This document shows, piece after piece, positions 1 through 10,094 of a DNA stretch of 36,760 nt (position 1 is the stretch's first letter; each line of letters starts with the position of its first letter). A program made the position numbers and the translations under genes. The notes beneath the pieces were generated by a model, which saw only the letters and a list, made by a program, of their open reading frames with translations, had not been told where the DNA came from and did no database searches. This DNA is from an uncultured Ruminiclostridium sp. (GTDB lineage Bacteria > Bacillota > Clostridia > Oscillospirales > Ruminococcaceae), in the NCBI GenBank assembly GCA_910585505.1, contig CAJUFF010000009.1:1-36760 (forward strand), read 5' to 3'.

Positions 1-58
1 CTTTCGGTAAGCTGCCGCCTGCTCGAAAGATAGCGGTAATTCAAAGGAAAGAGAATTC

Positions 59-2686
59 CTACTTACTTTTGATAGCCGCCTGAGCCGCTGCCAATCTCGC
101 AATAGGCACACGGAAGGGCGAGCAGGAAACATAAGTGAGACCCAACTGATGGCAGAACTCTACGGAAGTGGGATCGCCGCCGTGTTCGCCGCAGATGCCT
201 ACGTGCATTTCGGGGCGGGTAGCCTTGCCCAGTTTGATGGCCATTTCCATAAGCTTGCCTACGCCGGTCTGATCAAGCTTCGCAAAGGGATCATTTTCAA
301 AAATCTTTGCATCGTAGTAAGCGTTCAGGAACTTGCCCGCGTCGTCACGGGAGAAGCCATAGGTCATCTGGGTCAGGTCGTTGGTTCCGAAGCAGAAGAA
401 CTCGGCTTCCTTGGCGATCTCGTCGGCAGTGAGCGCCGCTCTGGGAATCTCAATCATGGTGCCTACCTCGTACTTGAGGTCGCTGCCCGCGTTCTTGATC
501 TCTTCATCGGCAACCGCTACGACTACGTCCTTAACGTACTTTAATTCCTTGATTTCGCCTACCAGAGGAATCATTATTTCGGGAACTATTGTCCAGTCGG
601 GGTGAGCCTTCTTTACGTTGAGGGCGGCGCGAATAACCGCTCTGGTCTGCATCTTTGCGATTTCGGGGTATGTTACCGCAAGACGGCAGCCTCTGTGACC
701 CATCATGGGGTTGAACTCGTGGAGAGAGGTTATTATATTCTTAATTGTCTCAACGGACTTGCCCTGAGAGTCAGCCAGTTTCTTAATGTCAGCTTCCTCA
801 GTGGGAACAAACTCGTGGAGAGGAGGATCAAGGAAACGAATGGTAACGGGGTTGCCTTCAAGAGCCTCGTAAAGCTTCTCGAAGTCGCTCTGCTGATAAG
901 GAAGGATTTTTTCGAGAGCGGCTTCTCTTTCCTCAACGGTATCGGAGCAGATCATTTCACGGAATGCCGCGATTCTGTCAGCTTCAAAGAACATGTGCTC
1001 GGTACGGCAAAGACCAATGCCTTCGGCGCCCAGCTCTCTTGCCTTTTTTGCATCGGCGGGAGTATCCGCGTTGGTTCTTACCTTAAGCTTTCTGTACTTG
1101 TCGGCCCAGCTCATGATTCTGCCGAATTCGCCGGCGATAGTTGCGTCAACGGTGTCGATAACGCCGTCGTAAATGTTACCGGTGGAACCGTCAATGGAGA
1201 TCCAGTCGCCCTCGTGGAATTCCTTTCCTGCGAGAGTGAACTTTTTGTTCTCCTCGTCCATTGCGATTTCGGAGCAGCCGGATACGCAGCAGGTACCCAT
1301 GCCTCTTGCTACAACCGCAGCGTGGGAGGTCATACCGCCTCTTACGGTCAGGATGCCTTGAGCTGCCTTCATACCGGTAATGTCTTCGGGAGAAGTTTCA
1401 AGACGTACCAATACAACCTTTTCGCCTCTTGCCTTCCAGCTCTCCGCGTCCTCGGCGGTGAATACGACCTTGCCGCAGGCAGCTCCGGGGGAAGCGCCCA
1501 AGCCCTTTCCGATGGGAGTGGCAGCCTTAAGCGCCTTTGCGTCGAACTGAGGGTGAAGAAGCGTGTCAAGGTTGCGGGGATCTATCATAAGAACGGCTTC
1601 CTGTTCGGTTCTCATGCCTTCGTCAACAAGATCGCAGGCAATCTTCAGCGCCGCCTGAGCGGTTCTCTTGCCATTACGGGTCTGGAGCATATAAAGCTTG
1701 CCGTGTTCAACGGTGAACTCCATATCCTGCATGTCTCTGTAATGATTTTCAAGGGTGGAGCAAACATCAACAAACTGCTTGAAGGCTTCGGGGAACTTCT
1801 GCTCCATTTCGTTGATGTGCATGGGTGTGCGAACACCAGCAACAACGTCCTCGCCCTGAGCGTTGGTAAGGAATTCGCCGAAGAGCCCTTTAGCGCCGGT
1901 GGCGGGGTCGCGGGTGAAGGCAACGCCGGTGCCGCAGTCATCGCCCATATTGCCGAAGGCCATGGACTGAACGTTTACGGCAGTGCCCCATGAATAAGGG
2001 ATATCGTTATCGCGGCGGTATACGTTGGCTCTGGGATTGTCCCAAGAACGGAATACGGCCTTCACGGCGCCCATAAGCTGTTCCTTGGGGTCGGCAGGGA
2101 AATCCTGACCGATCTTTGCCTTATACTCTGCCTTGAACTGAGTAGCAAGCTCCTTAAGATCATCTGCGGACAGCTCAACGTCCTGCTTAACTCCCTTTTC
2201 TTCCTTCATCTTGTCGATAAGCTGCTCAAAATATTTCTTTCCGACTTCCATAACCACGTCGGAATACATCTGAATAAATCTTCTGTAGCAGTCCCATGCC
2301 CAGCGGGGGTTGTTGGACTTTTCGGCCATAACGGCAACAACGTCCTCGTTAAGACCTAAGTTAAGAATAGTATCCATCATACCGGGCATTGACGCTCTCG
2401 CGCCGGAACGAACGGAAACGAGAAGGGGATTTTCCTTGTCGCCGAACTTTTTGCCGACAATTTTTTCCATTTTTTCAATATACTCGTTGATCTCCGCCTG
2501 AATGCCGGCGTTAATTTCACGCCCGTCTTCGTAATACTGTGTACAAGCCTCTGTTGTGATGGTGAAGCCCTGGGGTACGGGGAGACCGATATTGGTCATT
2601 TCCGCAAGGTTCGCGCCCTTACCGCCCAGAAGCTCTCTCATGTCAGCATTGCCCTCTGAGAAAAGATAACAATACTTTTTTGCCAT
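59..2686 (-). CDS. ppdK: Pyruvate, phosphate dikinase
   Basis: This cytosolic enzyme interconverts pyruvate + ATP + Pi and PEP + AMP + PPi, and in anaerobic Clostridia it often works in PPi-linked glycolysis. The 875-residue length matches the family. The N-terminal ATP-grasp part includes the SVRSGARASMPGMMDT stretch at about residues 91-106. The swivelling phosphohistidine domain has GGMTSHAAVVARGMG with the catalytic His at residue 455, the same number as in the Clostridium symbiosum enzyme. The C-terminal PEP/pyruvate barrel ends in GICGEHGGDP and SCSPFRVPIARLAAAQAA. An AGGAGG ribosome site lies just upstream of the ATG. The gene has its own promoter (2780-2808), downstream of the terminator of the neighbouring protease gene, so it is probably monocistronic. 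The 58 bases after its stop hold nothing I can identify. Confidence 0.97.
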   Translation of the reverse strand: MAKKYCYLFSEGNADMRELLGGKGANLAEMTNIGLPVPQGFTITTEACTQYYEDGREINAGIQAEINEYIEKMEKIVGKKFGDKENPLLVSVRSGARASMPGMMDTILNLGLNEDVVAVMAEKSNNPRWAWDCYRRFIQMYSDVVMEVGKKYFEQLIDKMKEEKGVKQDVELSADDLKELATQFKAEYKAKIGQDFPADPKEQLMGAVKAVFRSWDNPRANVYRRDNDIPYSWGTAVNVQSMAFGNMGDDCGTGVAFTRDPATGAKGLFGEFLTNAQGEDVVAGVRTPMHINEMEQKFPEAFKQFVDVCSTLENHYRDMQDMEFTVEHGKLYMLQTRNGKRTAQAALKIACDLVDEGMRTEQEAVLMIDPRNLDTLLHPQFDAKALKAATPIGKGLGASPGAACGKVVFTAEDAESWKARGEKVVLVRLETSPEDITGMKAAQGILTVRGGMTSHAAVVARGMGTCCVSGCSEIAMDEENKKFTLAGKEFHEGDWISIDGSTGNIYDGVIDTVDATIAGEFGRIMSWADKYRKLKVRTNADTPADAKKARELGAEGIGLCRTEHMFFEADRIAAFREMICSDTVEEREAALEKILPYQQSDFEKLYEALEGNPVTIRFLDPPLHEFVPTEEADIKKLADSQGKSVETIKNIITSLHEFNPMMGHRGCRLAVTYPEIAKMQTRAVIRAALNVKKAHPDWTIVPEIMIPLVGEIKELKYVKDVVVAVADEEIKNAGSDLKYEVGTMIEIPRAALTADEIAKEAEFFCFGTNDLTQMTYGFSRDDAGKFLNAYYDAKIFENDPFAKLDQTGVGKLMEMAIKLGKATRPEMHVGICGEHGGDPTSVEFCHQLGLTYVSCSPFRVPIARLAAAQAAIKSK

Positions 2687-2779
2687 TTGAGTAAACCTCC
2701 TAAAGTGTTAAAGTTTTTAAAATCGGCTTGTCCTTTATTTATAAAACTTACTGCGGGACTTACCAATCATAACGTTATT

Positions 2780-2808
2780 ATTATAACAGAATAACACACA
2801 AATTTCCA
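2780..2808 (-). promoter_or_regulatory. Probable sigma-A promoter of ppdK
   Basis: Read on the minus strand, TGGAAA (2808-2803) is followed by a 17-base spacer and a perfect TATAAT (2785-2780). The -35 matches TTGACA at four of six positions. It lies about 95 bases upstream of the ppdK start. Confidence 0.7.
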
Positions 2809-2877
2809 GTCTTTTTTCAAAATTTTCCGTAATTTTTTACAAAAAAATGTTCTTTTTGAAAATTTTTCCCGATTGTC

Positions 2878-2920
2878 GAAAAAACAACCCTCCGCGCAGT
2901 AAAACGCAGAGGGTTTGTTT
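2878..2920 (-). terminator. Rho-independent terminator of the giant protease gene
   Basis: On the minus strand the arm CCCTCTGCG (2913-2905) pairs with CGCGGAGGG (2896-2888) across an 8-base loop, with one G.U-type position. The run TTGTTTTTT follows immediately. It sits about 50 bases after the protease stop and before the ppdK promoter. Confidence 0.85.
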
Positions 2921-2962
2921 TATATGGTTTCTGTTTTTACAGATAGCTTTTTAATAAATCAA

Positions 2963-5900
2963 TCAGCTTCTGCGTTTTTTGGAAACAAGTACCGCAAGGG
3001 CCGAAACAGCCGCGGGAGCGATAAAGAGGAGCGCACCCGTATTGATGTTCTTGTCCTCGCCGGCGCTGTCCGTGCTGCCTGAATTATCGGTACTGTCGGA
3101 AATGTTGCCGGTATTGTCGCTGCTGCCGTTGTCGGCTGTATTGTCGGCGTTATCGATAAGGTCGCCGTTGCTTATGCCGCCGTTGTCAACAGAGTCGCCG
3201 CTGTCAGTGCTGCCGCTGACATTGTCTCCGGTGGTTACGTCGGGTTCCGCATTGCCGGAGGAGGTAGCGGTTGTTTCAGAAGGCGCTGTGGTTTCCGCAG
3301 ATTCCGTAGTCACTGTGGGATCGGTAAACGAGCCGCCGGAGGGATAATCGGGCTTAGGATCGGGATCAACGGGAGTACCTGCCTTGATGGCAACATTTTC
3401 GGGAGCATACTCATTCTTGATGATTTCCTCAAGCTCCGGGAATTCCTCGGTCAAAGCCTTGACAACATTATCAAGCTGTTGGATAATCGTTGAAGCGTCA
3501 ACGGTTACGGGAGTTTCATATACTATTGCTCCGTTTTCGTCTTTTACGATATTTCCGTTTTCATCGGTCTTGGGTACAGCCGCAAGCTTGTTGCTGCCGT
3601 TAGTTTCAACGGTAGTAACTTCAAATACGCTGTCGGAAGCAAGAGCTTCGTTTATTACCTCAAAGTTTACAGTCTGCACGGGTTCGTTTTCGGGAATGAT
3701 GTAGCTGGGACTTGCATAAGCCACGATAAGTAGTCCCTTCTCTTCATCAATGCTGTAAGAACTGTAAATTCCGTCAGGGTCCTCGGTGTCAACAAACTTG
3801 AGAGCTTCCGGATTGTACTTGACAGCAAACAGTCCGTTGGTGGATTCTATCGCTTCTCTATTCGCCTGAGCCTTAAGCTGAAGCTCAACGTTCTTATTGG
3901 TTACCGTAGCGTCTGAAACGGTTTCGTCAGCAATGGTTTCGCCCTCCTCGTCCGCTGTGAGAGCTATGCCGCTGTCAAGGGAGAAGGCCGCTGCTTCGGG
4001 AATGCCGGTTACTTTCTCAAGCTTTTCGACGATGGCGGAAGCGGAATTCAGTATGTTTACTTCGGAAAGCTCTTCTTCAAAGGCAATTTCTTCCGCAGTT
4101 TCAGCGGGTTTGGAACCTTCGGATACGTCAAACTCGCTTACGGAAGCGGATTCCGTCATTGCCTTTACGCTGTTGGCGTAAGCCGCTGCTGCGGGAGCAT
4201 TGCTGGTTGCGGAAATTATAGTGGAGGGCCATACGCCGTCGCCCACGTTTCCGAAGTAGGAAGCCATGGCGGACTCTTCACTAAGCGCTATGCGGTAATA
4301 ATTGGCGGTATTTCCGTCAAATGCGGAGAGATACAGATAACCGTCGGTGCCGTAAGCCAACGAGCAGTATTCGCCCTTAGTATTTCCGCCTAAGAAGCCC
4401 ACCGGCAGTACGGAACGGTGAGTATTCCAGTAAATGGTGGTATCGGTAAGAAGGAAATCCCAGACATTGCCCGCGTTGTCTATCGCCACAAACTGTTCGC
4501 CCGCAACAAGACCGTCCTCGGTCTCAACCTCGGAAGCGCCGCCGCTTGTGAGCGCGATAAACTTGGAGGCTCCGTAGTTTGCCACATAAGAGGTCAGGTT
4601 AAATCCGCTGCCGCTGATATTCATGGGATCGTCGGGAGCAAGGAGCCAACCCTCATAAATGCTTGCAAACAGAGGCATGTCAGGTGTGGACTCAACATAG
4701 CTGTAAGCCATATCAGCCAAAGGCAGAGCAATGCCGGAGCTTGCGATATCCTCGCCTGTTGAGGGATCGATTTTGTGCATGGTGCTGTTAGAATCGCAGA
4801 TGTAAACATTGCCGTTTGCGTCGGCAGACGCGGATACTATTTCGCCGCCGAGTCTGTTTATAGCAACCGTTCCCTTCCATGTGTCATCGGTCTCAACGTT
4901 CCATTCATAGAATGTGGGGTTGCCTTCTTCGTCCTGCAAAGCGCCGAAAAGTGTGGATTCGATATTTTCTACGAAAATATTGCATTCGGCGTATACGGTT
5001 TTGTCGGACGCCGCGCTTGCGGTGATCACGCATTCGCCCGCCTTATGAGCGGTAACAATGCCGTTTGAATCTACCGTTGCCACGCTTGTATCGGAAGACG
5101 ACCATACGATTTTGCGATTTGTAGCCGTCCAAGGAGTAACGTCCGCTTCAAGACGGTATGTGCCGTTGGGAACAAGGATTGCGGAGGCGGAGGAAATGTT
5201 TATTCCGTATACGTCTCTTGTAGGCTTTGACCAAAGAATCGTGCTTAAAAATACATATGCGTCGTGGGTATCGAAATCGCCGTCGCCGTCTATGTCAATG
5301 TTTTCGGCGTTGAAAATTTCGCTGATTGCGCCGGTACGGTAATCAAGGAGAGCCTGACCGTCCGCCGAGTTAACTTTGCCGTCGCCGTTAAAGTCGTAGT
5401 TCTTCGCGGGAGTCTTGTCGGTAATAACAAGGCCGAAAAGACGCGCGCCTATAAATGTGGCGTCAACAAGGTCAAAGTCCAGCGTCATATTCGCCAGATC
5501 GAGATCAATAGCAAATTCAAGGTAATAAGCCGTATTCTGATTTCCCTGCGGGGTTTTTACGGTTGTAAAGCTGGTCCAGCAGAGATTATTTGTATTGGGG
5601 TCTATTTCCATGCCCTGAGCGCCGTTGGTAACACCGATGCCCAATTCGCTTATGTCAAAGAGAGCTACGGGTTCGGGATCGTCGAGGGTAAAGGCGAACA
5701 CAATACCTGTTCCGTAGTTGTTGCAGTAGAAAATGCCGTCCTTGTCACAGGCCAATGTAACCGTGTCGGGAATGGAAGCTATTTCGGTAATCTCACCGGT
5801 AAGCTTGTCTATTCTTACAAGAGAATTATAGTTTGTTACGCCGTAAATTTGTTTATCCTGAGGATTAAATGCCATATCGTCTATGCGGATTCCAAGATTG

Positions 5901-8900
5901 GTGATCCTTACATAGGTGTAAATGTCGTCCTCGGGCATTACAAATAAATCGTTGTTTTCGTCTGCCGCAAAGATAAAGTGATCCGCTATTGTGGCAGAAA
6001 CAAAGTTTTTGGAAGCTTGGGCGTAAACGCTTACGGGAGACTCCTGATTTGAGGTGTCAATATTGATCCAGCCGGTTGTGCCCTGCTTGGAGTTGTAGTT
6101 AAGAGCCAGCATATCGGGAGTGGGCAGGTTTTCGCCTATCTCTTCATTGAAGCGGTAGGTGCTCATATTATTGGCGTAGTCGTAGGCACGGATCAGGAAC
6201 TCGGTGCCCTTTATTCCGTCAACGGGGATAAGGAATTCGCCGGTCTCTCCCGCTTTTGCGTCGGGATCGGAGCCCACTTCGGCAATAAGAGCATCGCCGG
6301 TCTTATTGTACAAGCGTACGCCGGCAACATACTGGTTGTCCTGTACGGTGACTTTCAGTACGTTGTTGTTTTCGTCAAGAGATATTCTCGTGATTTTGGG
6401 ATTGGTATTGTCCACGGTGAGAGGAATCTCAAAGGAAGCGCCCTCGCCAAGTTTGTCCCAAGCGGTTATAGTTCCTTCTTCTCCATCCTGAACATAATAT
6501 TCGGGAGCAAGGGTTAATCTTACCGTGAACTTTTCGCCTTCCTTATAGCCGGAGGCGGATGGAGAGAAGCCTAAGTTAAGCGAATTGGTGGTGTTGCGCC
6601 ATTCGCCGCCGTTATCATAATAGAAAGCGGCGTCTACGGAGCCGGTTTCAATGGCAATACTCTTTTCGGGGTCGCTGTCGTTGATAACGGAAACCATGGA
6701 GCTGGCCGCGTTGCGTATGGCGGTAAATATTATAGTGCTTACAGTATCGCCGCCGTTGATGGCATTGCGCTCTTCCATATAGGTTTCGTCCATTATGCCG
6801 GGGTTGCCGCCCAAGATATAGGTGCTTCCGGGATCGCTTGCGTATTCAATGCCGAATACGTTTTCCGTCATGCTGCCAAGATAAGGCTTGCGGAATTCTT
6901 CGCCGGAAATAAACTCAATGTAGGAGCCTACGTCAAACATTGAAGGATCGGTCCAGTTACCGTAGAATCCCAGGATGGGAATTGAATGAACGGTGCCTTC
7001 GGCTCCTTCGGCATCGACAGCTCCTTCCACATAGGTATAGCCTTCAACGTACAAGCCCTTGTCAAATATTGACATAAGCATTTCCGTATAAGAGGGGTCA
7101 AGCTCAATGTAAGCCGTAACCTTTACAGAGCCATTGGCGGGAACGGTTATAACGTCGCCTTCATTCACGTCTGTTCCGTTTACGCTGTACTGTACGCTGT
7201 AGCTCAAGGGAATTGTGGAGGTATGCATATATAAGTTGTTATCGTTGTCGGATATTGGAGCCTGTGTGAACATATCCGTATAAAGCGCGTAATCCTTGGC
7301 GGTATCGGTAAGGTTATTTACGGTAAAGCCGAATGAATATTCGCCCTTCATATCCGGGTCGTCGCCCAACTCAACCTTTATCTTGCCGTCCTTATAGGAA
7401 TCGGTGGCGTTGGCGTCCATAAGAATATAGCTGTCTGCGTTGATAACGTCGTTAATATTGGCAAGACCGGCGCCCTGTTGGAATACGGAGTAGGTATAAG
7501 AGTCGTTTTCGTCGCCTCCGTAAAGGGGTGTTGCGGTGGACATAAGCAGGCTTTGGATAAGTACGCGGGAAGTAAGTCCCGTCTTTTCGGCAAGCTTATT
7601 TTCACGTACATACTGAGCTGCAAGCGCGGACATACCCGCGATCTGGGGAGCCGCCATTGAGGTGCCGGACATATTTTCATAAGAGGTACCGCCGGGAATA
7701 AGGCCGTTGACGGAATAAATATTTCCGCCGGGAGCCGTAATTTCGGGCTTTAATTCCAGCGAACCGGGCATACCCCAGCTTGAGAAGTCGCTCATGGTCT
7801 GGAATGCGCTGACACTTTCGGGCATATCCGTAGTAAAGTCCGTGCTTATTTCCATTGAAGCGATATAGCCGGCGGGATTATCGTCTGCTGTTTCGGCAGG
7901 AGCGGCGGGAGTTTCCTCCGGAGCTGCCGTTTCTTCCTCGGAATTTTCCGAAGTTTCTTCGGGAGTCTTGTCCGTATCTTCGGAATCTTCAGTGATTTCT
8001 TCGGAAGTCTCGTCCGTATCTTCGGAATCTTCAGTGATTTCTTCGGAAGTCTCGACATTTTCTTCGGGGTTCTCAGTAGTCTCTTCGGGAGCCTCGGCGT
8101 TTTCCTCCGGAGCTGCCATTTCTTCGGGAGCTTCGTTAACTGCGGCGGCTGCGGAAACTGGAGTGCCGTTTGCCACTGCGTTTGCTCTTAAGATGGCTCC
8201 CGCTTCCTGAGTTACGGAAACATAGGGGTTAGTGAAATTATAGCCGTCTGCGGACATATTGATGGTACCGGGTGCATTGTTGTATACAATAGTGGCAACG
8301 GCACCGTATTTAACGGCGTTATTGCCCTTGTCAACAAAGCTTATTTCACCACGGGAACATACAGCAATTTTTCCTTCAAGGGAATCGCCTATCGCTTCCC
8401 AGTCCTCCTCGGTACCGAAGCCGTCTATGAACACATATTCAACGGGACTTCCTGCCAGAGTGACAAGGGAATCGTAGGTTTCGGGGCTTTCGCTGTAGAA
8501 TATTCTCTGATCGCCCACCTGAATGTAGCGGCCGGTGGTGCCTTCGTTGTCAACGGAGGCTACGGTAAGGGCGTTGGTAAAGGATCCGGGGCTGCCGTCG
8601 GTCTGCATGCTTACGTCATCGGAGTAAAGCAGTCCCGTTTCGCTGTTTGCCGCCCAATATCCGGCGTTGCCCGCAGAAATGGATACTACGACGCCGCTCT
8701 TGGTGAGGTTGTCGAAGATTTCCCTGTACTGCTTGGTGGAGCTTTTTGATGCGCCGGGGTTTCCGGAGCCCAATGACAGGTTGATGGCGTCCGCCTTAAG
8801 TACGATGGCGTCCTCGATGGCAACCATGTAGTCGGAATCGTAAGCTCCTCCGCCTTTGCCGAACACCTTCATGGTGATAAGCTGTGCGTCTGGAGCAACG

Positions 8901-9931
8901 CCCTGAGTCAATGCCATAGAATACTCGAGAGCCTTTACGAATTCGTCTCCGACTTTGATGTAGCGGTTGGCGGTGGAAATACCGGCAACGTGGGAGCCAT
9001 GCTCACCCTGCTTGTCATTGTCATGGTTTATGTCATAGTCGCTGTCTACGTAGTTGTACGCAAAGGGAAGCTTGGCGTTGAGATACGCCTGTTCGGTTAT
9101 GGGCATAACGGAGCTTTGACCGTTATACGCGGTGCCCGCGTTAAGCTTGTCCTTTACGGAGCTGATTTCTTCCCATGTAAGGAGGTTCAAGCTCTCCGCG
9201 TATTCCTCATAGCTCATGCCCTTGGCTTCGGCAAGCTCTTCCAATGCGTGGAGATAGCCTTCCTCGCCGAAGGACTGGTGATCGTCGTCCGTACCGGTAT
9301 CGATGATCGCTATTCTTGAGCCCGCTCCGGTATAACCGCTGTCCCAGACGTTCTGGGAACCTATCTGAGCGGATGAGGTGGCCATATCGGGGTCAAGGGG
9401 AAGGGTTTCTTTAAGTACGTCGGGGTAGTACTGAGTTTCGATAAGAACCTCTTCTACCTCTTCCAGCGCTTCAATCTCCTCGATTTGTCCATACTCCACG
9501 TTTGCCGAAATAATATTCGCGGCAAGGGTAAGATTCCAGACAACATCGAGACTTTCATCGATTACGTTTTCGATTTCGTTTACAACATTGGCCTGTTTGT
9601 CCTGAAGAACGCTGCGGTAGCTCATCGCGGCGGAGTTTTCGGCTATGTTCTCAATGTCATAGCCCATTTCCACCGTATTTTCAATGGTGGATTTGTCCTT
9701 CAGAACGATGGAAACGCGGACCACGTCGGTGTCCAGATAGGACGGCGTGCCGCTTTCCGTATCAAGCTTTTTCTCCGAAGGGAGCTTGGCGGAAATACTG
9801 TTGGCGCTTACTTCCCTGAAATCAATAGCGCCGCTGTCGTCCGCCAAGGCGCTGAAGGTCAGGCCGTTAACGGTTACGGCGACTGCCAGCGATACGGCAA
9901 GTATGCGCTTTAACAGAGGCTTTTTTTCCAT
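2963..9931 (-). CDS. Giant secreted S8 (subtilisin-family) serine protease with dockerin, Big2 and possible cohesin-like domain
   Basis: This is a 2322-residue exported multidomain peptidase of the lactocepin/C5a-peptidase type. It has a signal peptide (1-31) and an I9-like propeptide (about 70-168). The catalytic triad is Asp211 (IAIIDTG), His311 (HGSHVAG) and Ser758 (SGTSMAAP), with oxyanion Asn422. A PA domain (about 450-600) is inserted in the catalytic domain, followed by an acidic Glu/Thr/Ser low-complexity stretch (about 600-690) before the Ser motif. An Fn3-like region (about 850-970) and a beta-propeller-like region (about 1300-1500) follow. Next come a type I dockerin with two Ca-loops, DFNGDGKVNSADG and DIDGDGDFDTHDA (about 1511-1565), a Big2 Ig-like domain (about 1575-1655), a second repeat region, and a possible cohesin-like fold (about 2010-2110). 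The protein ends in a Ser/Thr/Asn/Gly-rich wall linker, one membrane span (about 2299-2317) and KKRRS. There is no true LPXTG. The ATG is preceded by AAGGAG. The substrate is not predictable. Confidence 0.93.
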   Translation of the reverse strand: MEKKPLLKRILAVSLAVAVTVNGLTFSALADDSGAIDFREVSANSISAKLPSEKKLDTESGTPSYLDTDVVRVSIVLKDKSTIENTVEMGYDIENIAENSAAMSYRSVLQDKQANVVNEIENVIDESLDVVWNLTLAANIISANVEYGQIEEIEALEEVEEVLIETQYYPDVLKETLPLDPDMATSSAQIGSQNVWDSGYTGAGSRIAIIDTGTDDDHQSFGEEGYLHALEELAEAKGMSYEEYAESLNLLTWEEISSVKDKLNAGTAYNGQSSVMPITEQAYLNAKLPFAYNYVDSDYDINHDNDKQGEHGSHVAGISTANRYIKVGDEFVKALEYSMALTQGVAPDAQLITMKVFGKGGGAYDSDYMVAIEDAIVLKADAINLSLGSGNPGASKSSTKQYREIFDNLTKSGVVVSISAGNAGYWAANSETGLLYSDDVSMQTDGSPGSFTNALTVASVDNEGTTGRYIQVGDQRIFYSESPETYDSLVTLAGSPVEYVFIDGFGTEEDWEAIGDSLEGKIAVCSRGEISFVDKGNNAVKYGAVATIVYNNAPGTINMSADGYNFTNPYVSVTQEAGAILRANAVANGTPVSAAAAVNEAPEEMAAPEENAEAPEETTENPEENVETSEEITEDSEDTDETSEEITEDSEDTDKTPEETSENSEEETAAPEETPAAPAETADDNPAGYIASMEISTDFTTDMPESVSAFQTMSDFSSWGMPGSLELKPEITAPGGNIYSVNGLIPGGTSYENMSGTSMAAPQIAGMSALAAQYVRENKLAEKTGLTSRVLIQSLLMSTATPLYGGDENDSYTYSVFQQGAGLANINDVINADSYILMDANATDSYKDGKIKVELGDDPDMKGEYSFGFTVNNLTDTAKDYALYTDMFTQAPISDNDNNLYMHTSTIPLSYSVQYSVNGTDVNEGDVITVPANGSVKVTAYIELDPSYTEMLMSIFDKGLYVEGYTYVEGAVDAEGAEGTVHSIPILGFYGNWTDPSMFDVGSYIEFISGEEFRKPYLGSMTENVFGIEYASDPGSTYILGGNPGIMDETYMEERNAINGGDTVSTIIFTAIRNAASSMVSVINDSDPEKSIAIETGSVDAAFYYDNGGEWRNTTNSLNLGFSPSASGYKEGEKFTVRLTLAPEYYVQDGEEGTITAWDKLGEGASFEIPLTVDNTNPKITRISLDENNNVLKVTVQDNQYVAGVRLYNKTGDALIAEVGSDPDAKAGETGEFLIPVDGIKGTEFLIRAYDYANNMSTYRFNEEIGENLPTPDMLALNYNSKQGTTGWINIDTSNQESPVSVYAQASKNFVSATIADHFIFAADENNDLFVMPEDDIYTYVRITNLGIRIDDMAFNPQDKQIYGVTNYNSLVRIDKLTGEITEIASIPDTVTLACDKDGIFYCNNYGTGIVFAFTLDDPEPVALFDISELGIGVTNGAQGMEIDPNTNNLCWTSFTTVKTPQGNQNTAYYLEFAIDLDLANMTLDFDLVDATFIGARLFGLVITDKTPAKNYDFNGDGKVNSADGQALLDYRTGAISEIFNAENIDIDGDGDFDTHDAYVFLSTILWSKPTRDVYGINISSASAILVPNGTYRLEADVTPWTATNRKIVWSSSDTSVATVDSNGIVTAHKAGECVITASAASDKTVYAECNIFVENIESTLFGALQDEEGNPTFYEWNVETDDTWKGTVAINRLGGEIVSASADANGNVYICDSNSTMHKIDPSTGEDIASSGIALPLADMAYSYVESTPDMPLFASIYEGWLLAPDDPMNISGSGFNLTSYVANYGASKFIALTSGGASEVETEDGLVAGEQFVAIDNAGNVWDFLLTDTTIYWNTHRSVLPVGFLGGNTKGEYCSLAYGTDGYLYLSAFDGNTANYYRIALSEESAMASYFGNVGDGVWPSTIISATSNAPAAAAYANSVKAMTESASVSEFDVSEGSKPAETAEEIAFEEELSEVNILNSASAIVEKLEKVTGIPEAAAFSLDSGIALTADEEGETIADETVSDATVTNKNVELQLKAQANREAIESTNGLFAVKYNPEALKFVDTEDPDGIYSSYSIDEEKGLLIVAYASPSYIIPENEPVQTVNFEVINEALASDSVFEVTTVETNGSNKLAAVPKTDENGNIVKDENGAIVYETPVTVDASTIIQQLDNVVKALTEEFPELEEIIKNEYAPENVAIKAGTPVDPDPKPDYPSGGSFTDPTVTTESAETTAPSETTATSSGNAEPDVTTGDNVSGSTDSGDSVDNGGISNGDLIDNADNTADNGSSDNTGNISDSTDNSGSTDSAGEDKNINTGALLFIAPAAVSALAVLVSKKRRS
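7970..8053 (-). repeat. Perfect 42-bp tandem duplication inside the protease gene
   Basis: Two identical 42-base units (7970-8011 and 8012-8053) encode a duplicated 14-residue acidic block of the type SEEITEDSEDTD. They sit in the linker between the PA domain and the catalytic serine segment. Being in frame and exact, they could expand or contract by slippage. Confidence 0.9.
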
Positions 9932-10094
9932 TTACTGTTATCTCCTTCTTATTTATTATAACTTAAATTGCCGCAGCTTTTCCTTATTTGTTTTGATAAT
10001 AATTATTAGGATAAACCGATTAAATTTTCCATACAATTTAAATCGCTAAAGTAAAAGAAAAGACATTTGACAAGAAAATTTATACCGAATCACT

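Noticed and set aside
1..58. Terminator or gene fragment at the left edge
   Set aside because: Only a weak CTTTCG/CGAAAG pairing is visible and the window ends there.
602..1993. Long + strand frame opposite ppdK
   Set aside because: Antisense shadow of a highly conserved enzyme gene.
2963..3060. LPXTG sortase signal at the protease C terminus
   Set aside because: The sequence is INTGA followed by a membrane span and KKRRS. There is no LP pair, so I call only a membrane anchor.
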